From contig DAOTWP010000286.1 in assembly GCA_034435675.1 (NCBI GenBank), positions 32,753 through 96,752 on the forward strand: a stretch of 64,000 nucleotides of DNA, read 5' to 3'. The notes below the pieces were generated by a model. The model was not told the origin of the DNA, did no database searches, and worked only from the letters and a program-made list of their open reading frames with translations. The stretch is from DAOTWP01 sp034435675. Its GTDB lineage: Bacteria > Chloroflexota > Anaerolineae > Aggregatilineales > Phototrophicaceae. The stretch's first letter is position 1. Every line of letters starts with the position of its first letter. Positions 9,678 through 18,741 of this stretch are shown piece after piece. The position numbers and the translations under genes are program-made.

Positions 9678-10005
9678 CCCGATTTTCCACCGGGCAGGCT
9701 GCTCCTGTGCTGACCTGCCCATGCTTCTTCCGCTGAATACCCCATTTGCACAAACCAGCATGCATGAACCAGCAGCCCCCGTTGTTGGTGTTTATTGCAT
9801 TGAGGCGCTCTACGAGATATTTGTGATTTCTCTATAGTAACGTCCTGGTGCTCGCTGTTTCGTGATAAATTCACGAAATCTCAATTAATGTTCAGTAATT
9901 ATCCGTGTATGGTGTAAACATAACTCCAACCAAACCACTGCATTTGCATGATTCATGTTATTCGCAATGTCAGTGGAGCATAACAGAAACGGACTGCATA
10001 CACCT
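9678..10005. other. 328-bp intergenic region before the PKD giant gene
   Basis: No gene seen. It begins with an imperfect terminator-like pair, GGGCAGG near 9692 and CCTGCCC near 9714, without a following T run. The second half is AT-rich, with TATAGT near 9833 and a strong inverted repeat at 9858-9878. It probably holds the terminator of the repair operon and the promoter of the giant exoprotein gene; a minus-strand open frame here has no ribosome site or recognisable product. Confidence 0.5.
9858..9878. promoter_or_regulatory. Inverted repeat, possible operator
   Basis: Perfect 8-bp arms TTTCGTGA and TCACGAAA around a TAAAT spacer, about 130 bp upstream of the signal-peptide ATG at 10006. 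There is no poly-T after it, and the symmetry and AT-rich flanks suit a dimeric repressor site better than a terminator. The cognate regulator is unknown. Confidence 0.4.
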
Positions 10006-13000
10006 ATGACACGTCGCGCTATCCTGGTAACCCTTCTGATGCTCTTCGCAGCCGCCCTGTTTGTCGGCGCTTCGTTTGCAGACGAACTCACCGAGACCCC
10101 GCCTGCACCCGAAGCAACTGAAGTTCTGATAACCGATCCCGCCAGCATTGACCCAACGCCCGAAATGCAGCCTACAGCAGAGGCTACTGAGGCGCAGCCT
10201 TTACCGGTAGACTCGACTCCCGCGCAGCCTCCCGAAACCGCGCTGCCTGTCACCGAGGAAGTGCCCACTGAGCCAGTGCCCGCCGAACAGACTCCTGAGC
10301 CGCTGCCGGTGCTGCCGCCTGATACCGAGCGCGGTATGGGTGACGCGGGACTGCTGGGTACGCAAACATTCTGCCAGTTGAGTATTGATGATCTGGGCGA
10401 CAGCAATCCGTTCACTTACCAGTTCGCGGCGGTGAACACGTCCAATATCGTCAGTTATGCCTGGACCATTGACGGTGCCAGTGTTTCTACTGCGCAGAGT
10501 TTTTCGCACACCTTTGGCTCGACCGGTACATTCACTATTGAGCTGACCTGCGTGCCCACCAGCGGCAGCAATCTCGTGCTGACGGGCAGCATCAGCGTGT
10601 TCAGCATGCCGGTTGCCAATTTCAGCGTCAGCCCGGCGACCACCGGGTTTGCCCCGTTTGCTGTGACGCTCACCAACACGAGCACTGGCGAAGGGCTGAG
10701 CTACCTGTGGGAAGTGATTGATATGCCCGGCGGCGCGGGTCCGTTTGCGCCGCTGACCAGCGAACATGCCGCGTACAGTTTTACTGTTCCGGGGATTTAC
10801 CGGGTACGCCTGACCGTGACCGACGCCATCGGCACCGGCTCTGTGGTGCAGCAGGACATCGCGGTGAATGCGCCCCCGCCGCAGGCAGACTTTACCCTGA
10901 CTCCCGCCAGCGGTGCAGCCGTGCTGAATGTCACCGTTGAGGGTGTGGATGAAGGCATGGGTCCGATTGATACGTGGTCGTGGGACTTCGATTACACCAG
11001 CGGCGCGCCGGATGTTGACGCGACCGGACAGGGTCCGCATTATCCGTCCTATGTCGTCGAAGGCATCTACAGCATTCGCATGGACTACAGCGGTCCCGGC
11101 GGCAGCGGCTATGTCATCAAGCAGGTGGGTGTGTTCCCCGCAGCCGGGGCGCTGACGGCAGAATTCACTGTCGAATCGCGCACGCCCAGCGGTGGGAATG
11201 TGGAAGTGTGCTTCCGCAATATCAGCACGGGTCCAATCGCCCACAATTACTGGGATTTTGACGTTAACGACGCCAACCCGCCGGTTGAGAACAATGCCGA
11301 AATCGTCTGCTATGTCTACCCGGCTAACCAGACATTCCGCGTGCGTTTGCGTGTCGAGAACGCCGCAGGAGATGCCAGCGCCGAACGTGAGCAGGATGTC
11401 ACCGTGATTGGTTCGCCAGTGGCGGGTTTCACTGCGTCCACCTACACGCTAACGTGGGGCGGGACGATTGACTTCACCAATACGAGCAGCGGCATCATTG
11501 ACACCTATTCGTGGGACTTCAACGGGGACGGTGTTGAAGACAGCAGCGCGGAAAACCCCGGCGGCATCGCCATCGGCAATATTGGCGGCGTCATGCAACT
11601 GGGTCCCAACCCCGTGCGCCTGACCGTCACCGGACCGGGCGGCACGTCGTATGTTGAGGCGATCATCGTCGTCGAACGGCTGGCGCTGTCCTGCGATTTC
11701 AGCGGCAGCACGTTTGTCACGCCCGGTTCCGGCGCGCAGACCTACAGTGAACTGGTGGACGAAGGTGGGCGCACGGTCAGCTACCAGTGGACCGTTACCG
11801 GTATCAGCCCTGACCCAAGTGGTCCTTCGTTCAGCACCACCTGGAGCGCCCCCGGCAGCTATACCGTCACGCTGAACGCGACCAGCCTCACTGATGGCGC
11901 GAGCTGCTCGGAAACAAAGGTTGTCACGGTATCGTATCCGCCGCTGGTCTGCAATCTGTCCGGCAGTGCGGCAGTGCTGCCCAACGGCAGTTCCTATACC
12001 TATGATGCCAATGTCACCCCGGCGAGCCTTGCCGGGCGCACGATCAGCGACTATTCGTGGTATGTGGACGGCAACCCGGTTGCCGCGCAGACCGGCTTGA
12101 GCGACCTGTTCTCCTATAGCTGGAACACGCATGGCACAACAACAGCCATCCGCTATGTAGCAACCGCCAGTGACGGCTCTAGCTGTGATGAAAGCATCAC
12201 GGTCACGGCGGAGTGGTCGCCGCTGACATGCAGCATCACCGGTGGCAGCGACACCCCGCGTCCTGGCATGCCCAACGACCCCGGTGGCATGCTGAATTAC
12301 ACCTACAATGCGTCGGTGGGTGGTGACAACAGCCGCAGCCTGACCTATGCGTGGACGATCCGCGATGGGGGCGGCGCGATTGTGTCAAGTGGCAGCGGAA
12401 CCTCGATCAGCTTTGGCTGGGACTGGACGCAGGTTGGCGACAATTACACGGTTGACCTGAACGTTTCAACCAATGAGGGCGGCTATGCGGCGAACTGTAA
12501 CGCGACAACGCGCAACCTGACCGTGACCCTGCCGACCCTGGAATGCCGCGCACCGATTGGCGATGCCACCCCGGTGCTGAACGAAATCGTGAATTACGCG
12601 CGCGATCTGCGCAATGACTTCGGGCGTCCCTGGGAATTCCCCCTGGGCGCAGGCACCAGCACGGACTCGACCTTCTGGGATTTCCAGCAGGCGGACGGCA
12701 CGGGCGGCTGGATTGACATTGCCAGCGATGTCGCCGGCGACACCATGCCCTACCAGTTCCTGCTGCCGGGCGAAACCTACCGCGTGCGCTACCGCGCGTT
12801 TGTGATCAATCCGGACGAAGACTGTGAGTCCGGATGGAAGACCATCACGGTGGCAGGGACAGGCAGCAACTTCACCTGCGACGGCTGGGGCACGACCGTT
12901 AACCCGACCAACCCTGCTGCGTCGTATACCTACAGCGTGAATGTAGACAACACCAACCGTATTCTGCTGAATTATCACTGGGAACTGGTGGGCGAAGGCG

Positions 13001-16000
13001 CTTCGATTGATCTGGGCAGCACACAGTGGGATTTGGACAACGCTGTGACCAGTCCCGCGTTCAGCGGCGTACAGTTGGGTCCCAATGGGCTGGGCAACTA
13101 CACCCTGCGTGTAACGGTTTCGGCGGTAGACCCGTTTGACAGCACGCATGTTTGTGACATGAGCAGCAATCTCACGGTAGGCACGTTTGCGGTGAACTAC
13201 AGCTATACCGGCGACGCCAACGCGATTGAGGTCGGGCAGCAGATTTGCCTCGACAACCTTTCGACCAACAGCTTCGCCAGCATTGACGGGTTGAATTACA
13301 CCTGGGACTTTGGCACGGCGGGCAACAGTCTGGGCAGCCAGACCAGCAATGCCGAAGAACCCGGCTGCCTGAGCTTCAATGCGCAGGGGACCTATGTCAT
13401 TCGCCTGACGGGCAGCAACGACTCCGGCTCACGCAGCGCGTTCCGTGAGTACACCTTCCGCGTCTGGAATACGCAAAGTGTGCTGATCAGCCGTAATGAC
13501 AGCTTTGTCTATGCGGGCAACACGCTCAGCTTCAGCGCCAGCGGTGTGAACATCAACACCTACACATGGAATTTCTACAACCGTGATACGGGCGTGCGCG
13601 TTGGGGCGCTGAACCGCACGGGCGCCAGCATGACGCAGTTCTTCGGCACTGCCGGGCGCTACCGCGCGGAAGTGGTCGGCACGGGACCGCTGGGCAATAC
13701 CACAGCGACCTACGAGTTTGAACTGCTTTCGACCAACGACATCCGCGCGGCGTTCACGCCCTCGCGTTATGCGGGCATCGCCGAAATGGAGGTCTGTTTC
13801 ACCGATAACAGCCTGGGCACGAACCTGCGCCAGTGGACGTGGAACTTCGGCAATGGGCAGACGCTGACCTATGACCACCTGCATATTCCGGCGAGCATCT
13901 GCACGACCTATACCACGCCAGCGCAGATGTATACCGTGGAGCTGGCGGTGACGAATGCCAGCGGGATCACGGCACGGGCGACGAATGTCGTGCGCACGTA
14001 CTCGCCGCTGGAAAGCAGCGCCACGTTCACGATTACGCCGCAGAGTTCTTCACGCTTCTGCTATACGGCAGTGCTGCCCGGCGGTGTGACGCTGGTGGGC
14101 TGGGACTTTGGCGATGGGCAGACGGGCACACCGCAGAATACGATCTGCCACAGCTACGGCGCATCCGGCACGTATGTCGTCAGCATGACTATTGAGGACG
14201 GCAGCGGCAATACCGGGGTGGTGGTGCGTACAGTCATCGTCAATACAGGCGGCGGCGGAGTCCCGACATTTCGCGTGACGCCGCTGTGCAGTGCTGACCG
14301 CACGGCGACATTCTTCGTCGAAAACATCAGCGCGGTCGCGATGACCACGCCGGACGAAGTCATTATCCGCAACAACGCCGGGGACATCATCGTGATGGAT
14401 ACCCTGCTGCTGGGCGCAGGGCAGTCGCGCACTTTCACTGTGCCGAACCAGTCCGGGCGGGTAAGCTTCAGCACGGTGGATTTCATGCTCTTTGCCGAAA
14501 CCACCTGCGAATATCCCCCGGCGATCAGCGTGAATGCCGCGTGCAGCAGCAGCGGCAGCAGCGTGATCTTCACAATCAGCAATGCCGACGGACCGATGAT
14601 CACGCCGCAGAACTACGAAGTGCGCGACTCCGGCGGTGCGGTGGTAACCAGCGGCAGCTTCCAGCTTGCGCGCGGTGCAGCGCCGGTTGACGTGACTGTG
14701 CCTAACAGCGATCCGTATGAAACCTATACCTTCAGCAGCAGCGGCGCAGCAGGCAGTTTCAATGTGTCGCACCGCTGCGGTGTGCGCCCGGTGCTGACCG
14801 TGACCTCGCTGTGCAGCGATCCAATCACGTTCACCATCAGCAACAGCGGCGGTGACATGCTTGTCCCGCAGACATTCACGATTGTGGATGGCAGCAGTGT
14901 GGACGTGACGCCGGGGGCGAACAGCTTCCAGTTGGCGAACGGCGCATCCACCACAGTCACACTGACCGGGTTAGACCCCTATGCCGGGTACACGCTGAGC
15001 ACCAGCGGCTTCGCCGGGGCGACCAGCCATACGCAGGACTGCACGCGCCCGCAGTTGGTCGTGACATCGGGGTGCAGCGATCCGCTGATGTTTACGATCA
15101 CCAATAACGGCGCGCCGATGCTGTCGCCGCAGGGTTTCACGATTGTCAACACGGCTGGGCAGGATGTCACCCCCGCGCCGGGTACGTTCCAGCTTGCGGG
15201 CGGCGGCGCATCAATAACTATCACGCTGACCGGGTTAGACCCCTATGCAGGCTACACCCTGAGCAGCAGCGATTACGCGGGCACGCTGAACATGACACAG
15301 AACTGCGCACGCCCGGCGCTGCGTATCAGCGGCGACTGCACCAACCCGGTTGCCTTCACAATCGTCAATCTGGGCGGGGATATGCTGGCAGAGCAGCCGT
15401 TCACGGTGCTGAACAGCGGCGGCAGCAATGTCACCCCCGCGCCGGGCACCTTCCAGCTTTCAGCGGGCGCATCAGTGCTGATCCCGTTGGTGGGGCAGCG
15501 CCCGGAGGCAGATTACGTGTTCAGCAGCAGCGGTTACTCCGGCACGCTCAGTCTGACGCAGGCGTGCGATCCCGGTGCGGCGGCGGTTGCCACCCCCGGC
15601 GGCACGACGGGCGCAGTCAGCGGCATTGACGGCGTGACGGTGGACTGGGCGAGTGTGCCGGTCTGCGGACGCGGCTGCCCGACCTTCCGCCTGTACCACA
15701 CAGACGAAACCGGCGACTGGGAAATTTTCCGGCTGGATGGCGCGGACCAGGCAGCCCGCACGTCTGACCGCACGAATCTGTCGCTGGGCGAAGGCGCAGG
15801 TGTGGACGACATGGCACCGAGCCTGTCGCCGAACAACGAGTGGATTGTGTTCACCAGCAACCGCGCCACCGAACCGGGTGGACCCGAAAACTGGGAAATC
15901 TATGTCGCGCCGACCAGCGGCGAAAATCCTGCTGCTGTGCAGCGCGTGACCTACAACCATCACGCGATTGATACCGACCCCATCTGGGGACCGAACAACT

Positions 16001-16866
16001 ACGTGGTCTTTGAGACATCCCGCAATGGCAACTGGGATTTGTACGCGGTGGACATGAGCACCGGCGCAGAATTCCAGTTGACGGACAGCCCGGCAGATGA
16101 CATCAATCCCTTCTGGTCGTCTGACGGCAGCAAACTGGTCTTCCAGAGTGACCGTGACGGCTTCTGGCAGATTTATGAACTGGACCTGCGCACGATGCAG
16201 GTGACGAAGCTCAGCGACGGCACCCGTATTGATGTGGATCCGCAGTATGCACCGGACGACAGCCGCATCGTCTTCCGGACCTACCTGGTCGAAGACGGCA
16301 GCAGCATTATCGCGCTGATGGATGTCGATGGGCGCAACGTTACCGCAGTGACCACCAGTGACGAGGACGCGACCAACCCTGCTTTCTCGCCAGATGGCGC
16401 GCTGATCGCCTATCAATCGGATCTGGACGGTGATCTGGATGTCTATGTATTCGAAGTAAGCACAATGCGTATCCGCAAGCTGACCGACAACGACATTCCC
16501 GACTATGCGCCAACCTGGTTGTGCGCGGATCAGCGCGTGGTGTTCACGTCGGACATCAACGGCAACCCGGACATCTATGAGGCGAATGCCACCCCGATTG
16601 CCGACCCGGCGCTGCGGGTGGAACTGGACGCCGACCAGATGACGTTCGAGAACTTCAACGACATCTACCCGCAGAACAGCCCTTACGAAGAAAACGCCAG
16701 CCGCGAAGGGCGCACCGCGCTGGGCGTGTGGGGTGAACAGACCGTGTTCCTGCAGCCCGATGTGCGCAGTACCGAGGCGGATCTGTCGCTGGACGGCATC
16801 CAGCGCGAAGACTGGCAGCCGCTTGAAGCCTGCCCGCCGGCAGATGCAGTGGTCAGCGGCGGATAA
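10006..16866 (+). CDS. Giant secreted PKD-repeat protein with C-terminal TolB-like propeller
   Basis: 2286 residues from the ATG at 10006, which begins a clear Sec signal peptide (MTRRAILVTLLMLFAAALF...SFA/DE); the frame is open from 9955 but that would bury the signal. Order: signal peptide; Thr/Pro/Glu-rich linker to about residue 110; roughly a dozen PKD-like Ig domains with WDFG/WDFD-type cores (FSHTFGSTGTF, WNFGNGQT, WDFGDGQTG); from 14266 five ~88-residue repeats of a different beta type, each opening with a Cys and carrying FTI-x-N-x-G and G-x-FQL segments; then from about 15690 six PD40/TolB-like propeller blades (SPNNEWIVFTSNR, WSSDGSKLVFQSD, FSPDGALIAYQSD). It is expected at the cell surface or outside, for adhesion or glycan binding. 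No sortase motif or C-terminal anchor is seen. Substrate unknown. Confidence 0.93.
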   Translation: MTRRAILVTLLMLFAAALFVGASFADELTETPPAPEATEVLITDPASIDPTPEMQPTAEATEAQPLPVDSTPAQPPETALPVTEEVPTEPVPAEQTPEPLPVLPPDTERGMGDAGLLGTQTFCQLSIDDLGDSNPFTYQFAAVNTSNIVSYAWTIDGASVSTAQSFSHTFGSTGTFTIELTCVPTSGSNLVLTGSISVFSMPVANFSVSPATTGFAPFAVTLTNTSTGEGLSYLWEVIDMPGGAGPFAPLTSEHAAYSFTVPGIYRVRLTVTDAIGTGSVVQQDIAVNAPPPQADFTLTPASGAAVLNVTVEGVDEGMGPIDTWSWDFDYTSGAPDVDATGQGPHYPSYVVEGIYSIRMDYSGPGGSGYVIKQVGVFPAAGALTAEFTVESRTPSGGNVEVCFRNISTGPIAHNYWDFDVNDANPPVENNAEIVCYVYPANQTFRVRLRVENAAGDASAEREQDVTVIGSPVAGFTASTYTLTWGGTIDFTNTSSGIIDTYSWDFNGDGVEDSSAENPGGIAIGNIGGVMQLGPNPVRLTVTGPGGTSYVEAIIVVERLALSCDFSGSTFVTPGSGAQTYSELVDEGGRTVSYQWTVTGISPDPSGPSFSTTWSAPGSYTVTLNATSLTDGASCSETKVVTVSYPPLVCNLSGSAAVLPNGSSYTYDANVTPASLAGRTISDYSWYVDGNPVAAQTGLSDLFSYSWNTHGTTTAIRYVATASDGSSCDESITVTAEWSPLTCSITGGSDTPRPGMPNDPGGMLNYTYNASVGGDNSRSLTYAWTIRDGGGAIVSSGSGTSISFGWDWTQVGDNYTVDLNVSTNEGGYAANCNATTRNLTVTLPTLECRAPIGDATPVLNEIVNYARDLRNDFGRPWEFPLGAGTSTDSTFWDFQQADGTGGWIDIASDVAGDTMPYQFLLPGETYRVRYRAFVINPDEDCESGWKTITVAGTGSNFTCDGWGTTVNPTNPAASYTYSVNVDNTNRILLNYHWELVGEGASIDLGSTQWDLDNAVTSPAFSGVQLGPNGLGNYTLRVTVSAVDPFDSTHVCDMSSNLTVGTFAVNYSYTGDANAIEVGQQICLDNLSTNSFASIDGLNYTWDFGTAGNSLGSQTSNAEEPGCLSFNAQGTYVIRLTGSNDSGSRSAFREYTFRVWNTQSVLISRNDSFVYAGNTLSFSASGVNINTYTWNFYNRDTGVRVGALNRTGASMTQFFGTAGRYRAEVVGTGPLGNTTATYEFELLSTNDIRAAFTPSRYAGIAEMEVCFTDNSLGTNLRQWTWNFGNGQTLTYDHLHIPASICTTYTTPAQMYTVELAVTNASGITARATNVVRTYSPLESSATFTITPQSSSRFCYTAVLPGGVTLVGWDFGDGQTGTPQNTICHSYGASGTYVVSMTIEDGSGNTGVVVRTVIVNTGGGGVPTFRVTPLCSADRTATFFVENISAVAMTTPDEVIIRNNAGDIIVMDTLLLGAGQSRTFTVPNQSGRVSFSTVDFMLFAETTCEYPPAISVNAACSSSGSSVIFTISNADGPMITPQNYEVRDSGGAVVTSGSFQLARGAAPVDVTVPNSDPYETYTFSSSGAAGSFNVSHRCGVRPVLTVTSLCSDPITFTISNSGGDMLVPQTFTIVDGSSVDVTPGANSFQLANGASTTVTLTGLDPYAGYTLSTSGFAGATSHTQDCTRPQLVVTSGCSDPLMFTITNNGAPMLSPQGFTIVNTAGQDVTPAPGTFQLAGGGASITITLTGLDPYAGYTLSSSDYAGTLNMTQNCARPALRISGDCTNPVAFTIVNLGGDMLAEQPFTVLNSGGSNVTPAPGTFQLSAGASVLIPLVGQRPEADYVFSSSGYSGTLSLTQACDPGAAAVATPGGTTGAVSGIDGVTVDWASVPVCGRGCPTFRLYHTDETGDWEIFRLDGADQAARTSDRTNLSLGEGAGVDDMAPSLSPNNEWIVFTSNRATEPGGPENWEIYVAPTSGENPAAVQRVTYNHHAIDTDPIWGPNNYVVFETSRNGNWDLYAVDMSTGAEFQLTDSPADDINPFWSSDGSKLVFQSDRDGFWQIYELDLRTMQVTKLSDGTRIDVDPQYAPDDSRIVFRTYLVEDGSSIIALMDVDGRNVTAVTTSDEDATNPAFSPDGALIAYQSDLDGDLDVYVFEVSTMRIRKLTDNDIPDYAPTWLCADQRVVFTSDINGNPDIYEANATPIADPALRVELDADQMTFENFNDIYPQNSPYEENASREGRTALGVWGEQTVFLQPDVRSTEADLSLDGIQREDWQPLEACPPADAVVSGG
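14266..15575 (+). repeat. Five tandem ~265-bp coding repeats
   Basis: Inside the PKD gene, units begin near 14266, 14524, 14790, 15055 and 15320. The last four are spaced 265-266 bp apart. Each encodes a Cys-initiated beta module (CSDP-x-x-FTI-x-N, then FQLA-x-G, then DPYAGYTLS or similar). Units three and four share identical DNA over the segment around 14957-14980 and 15225-15248, suggesting recent duplication or gene conversion. Confidence 0.75.
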
Positions 16867-16887
16867 GCACCACGCAGGGCATACGAA

Positions 16888-16936
16888 CCGGTGCCCGGCA
16901 CCGGCAGGGGCGGGGCTGAACGCATCAGCCTCGCCC
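16888..16936. terminator. Two adjacent hairpins between convergent genes
   Basis: First hairpin: CCGGTGC / GCACCGG with a 3-nt loop (16888-16904). Second: a 12-bp stem with one mismatch and a 5-nt loop (16908-16936). They fill the 78-bp gap between the convergent PKD and glycosyltransferase genes, so a bidirectional terminator is likely, although the T tract is missing on both sides. Confidence 0.55.
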
Positions 16937-16944
16937 GTTCAGGC

Positions 16945-18741
16945 TCAGTGATCCATCTGGCGCTCGCGGTAGGCATCTACGGTTGCCATCGGCGGGCGCT
17001 CTACGTCTCCGATTTCGACAATTTCCAGCGCCAGCCGTTCCAATTCCTGATGCACCAGTTTCATGCTGCGGTTGGTCTTGTCCAGCAGTTGCAAGCCGTA
17101 GCGCTTTTCGATGCGCGCGATGAACACCTGCAAAATGGCAAAGGACATTTTGCTCAGATTGACCAGCGGTTGGTTGTGATGCACGCGCACTTCCAGATCG
17201 CTTTGTGCAATCGCCTCCAGTCCATACAGCTCCAGCAAGTCAATCAATAAGCCTGTTTCCACACCGTAGCCGCTGAAGAAGGGCACCTGCTCCAGCGCGG
17301 AGCGCCTGCCCGCGTATTCACCGGAAAGCGGCTGAATCAAGCCGGAAAGTTCGGGGTAGAACAGGGTTAGCAGGGGACGCGCTACCAGTTCTGTTACCCG
17401 CCCGCCGCCGAATGCCTGAATCTTTTCGCCGACCTGAATGGGGCGCGCGTAGTAGCCCTTTACGTACTGGATGCGCGGGTACTTGAGCAGTGGACCCAGA
17501 ATGCCGTAGATGAAGCGCGGGTGAATGTTGACGATGTCGGTATCCACCCACGCGATGATGTCCCCGTGCGTGACATGCAGGCTTTTCCACAGTGCTTCGC
17601 CTTTGCCGCGTACACTGCCCACACTGTCTGTGAGAATTTCGGGATGGCGGAAGGCGGGAACGCCCAGACTCTCGGCAATGCCGACGGTGTTATCGTCGGA
17701 ATTGCTGTCAATCAGCACGATTTCGTCTACCAGCGGCAGTTCATCCATCAGCGCGGTTTTGAGTGTGTGGATCACGCTGCCTACCGTCGCTTCTTCGTTC
17801 AGCGCGGGCAGGGCAAGGCTGATCGTCACCCCTTGTTTTTCTTTGAGTGCCAGCAGCGTTTGCAGGTTGCTGAATTCGTCACTGTGAAATGTGTTTTCGG
17901 CAAACCAGCGGTCAACGCGTGTGGAGAGCAGTTCTTGCTGCCACAACAGCGGGCGCGGCAGATGAAATTCCAGCGCTTCCTGCTGCGCGCCGCGCACCAG
18001 CACGATGGGCAGCCCGGTTTTCTGGTGAACCTGCGCAAAAATCGGTTCGTCAACAGGTTTGTGCGCTTCGGGTTTGCGGAAACTCGCCCCCATCACAACC
18101 ACACTGTGCCCGCGCGCCTCGCGGGTGATGCCTTCGGTGATGCCCGTGACCGCGCTGACTGTGCGCCCGATTTGCGGGACGGCATGCATGATGAGTTCGA
18201 GGTCGGGGGCGCTGCGGCGGTGGTCGGCAGCGTGGAACAGTGTGATCGCATGGTCGCGGGCGAGCGCCTGTGCCACGCGCACCCCCAGCGAGATATTCGG
18301 ACCGCCACGCAGCGAGAGCAGCACATCGCCATCAATGCGGGCAGGGTCAGTCCCGATGAGCGCGGTATCGCACGGCGCTTCGGTGAACAGGTCGTCCAGC
18401 GAGACGCCGCCTACCTGCGCGTGGGTGATGTCCCACTGCACCAGCAGCAGGTCTGCACCGAGCGTCATGCTGTCCTTGAGCACCTGCTGATAGGGCTGGT
18501 AGTCTACATGGACAAGCGCCTGGTCGTGAACTGCCGGATGATCGAGTGCCGCCTGAGCGAGCGCATCGCGCCAGACACGCGCGCTCAGCGTACCTTCGCT
18601 CAGCGATTGTTCAGCCGGGATCGTTATCATCCCGCGCAGATGAATACTGCCGCCAGCAGGCAGTATCCGTTCGGCAAGTTGAATCCAGGGTTCCAGCGCG
18701 GTGTTTTCCGTCAGTACCAGCACGAGGTTGTAGACGTTCAA
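16945..18741 (-). CDS. Universal-stress-like domains fused to glucosyl-3-phosphoglycerate synthase (GpgS-like)
   Basis: 598 residues. The C-terminal half (from about residue 295) is a GT-A retaining glycosyltransferase of the GpgS type: LALPALNEEATVGSVI, IVLIDSNSDDNT, GKGEALWKSL, the metal-binding AWVDTDIVN, VKGYYARP, and PLSGEYAGRRS with GYGVETGLLIDL. Such enzymes transfer glucose from NDP-glucose to 3-phosphoglycerate, the first step to glucosylglycerate. The first ~250 residues resemble two universal-stress-protein-like alpha/beta domains (LGADLLLVQWD, HSVVVMGASFRKP), an unusual fusion since classical GpgS is about 300 residues. The start is TTG at 18741, overlapping the upstream stop (TTGA) with GGAGG four to five bases before. 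It is translationally coupled to the GT4 gene. No GpgP phosphatase is adjacent. Role inferred: compatible-solute or glycolipid precursor synthesis. Confidence 0.88.
   Translation of the reverse strand: MNVYNLVLVLTENTALEPWIQLAERILPAGGSIHLRGMITIPAEQSLSEGTLSARVWRDALAQAALDHPAVHDQALVHVDYQPYQQVLKDSMTLGADLLLVQWDITHAQVGGVSLDDLFTEAPCDTALIGTDPARIDGDVLLSLRGGPNISLGVRVAQALARDHAITLFHAADHRRSAPDLELIMHAVPQIGRTVSAVTGITEGITREARGHSVVVMGASFRKPEAHKPVDEPIFAQVHQKTGLPIVLVRGAQQEALEFHLPRPLLWQQELLSTRVDRWFAENTFHSDEFSNLQTLLALKEKQGVTISLALPALNEEATVGSVIHTLKTALMDELPLVDEIVLIDSNSDDNTVGIAESLGVPAFRHPEILTDSVGSVRGKGEALWKSLHVTHGDIIAWVDTDIVNIHPRFIYGILGPLLKYPRIQYVKGYYARPIQVGEKIQAFGGGRVTELVARPLLTLFYPELSGLIQPLSGEYAGRRSALEQVPFFSGYGVETGLLIDLLELYGLEAIAQSDLEVRVHHNQPLVNLSKMSFAILQVFIARIEKRYGLQLLDKTNRSMKLVHQELERLALEIVEIGDVERPPMATVDAYRERQMDH

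Noticed and set aside
9371..9874. Minus-strand frame at the end of the ABC-2-like gene
   Set aside because: Mostly antisense to the membrane protein; no recognisable product.
10201..16416. Long minus-strand open frames under the PKD gene
   Set aside because: Low-complexity His/Arg-rich products mirroring codon bias of the GC-rich gene; no ribosome sites or domains.
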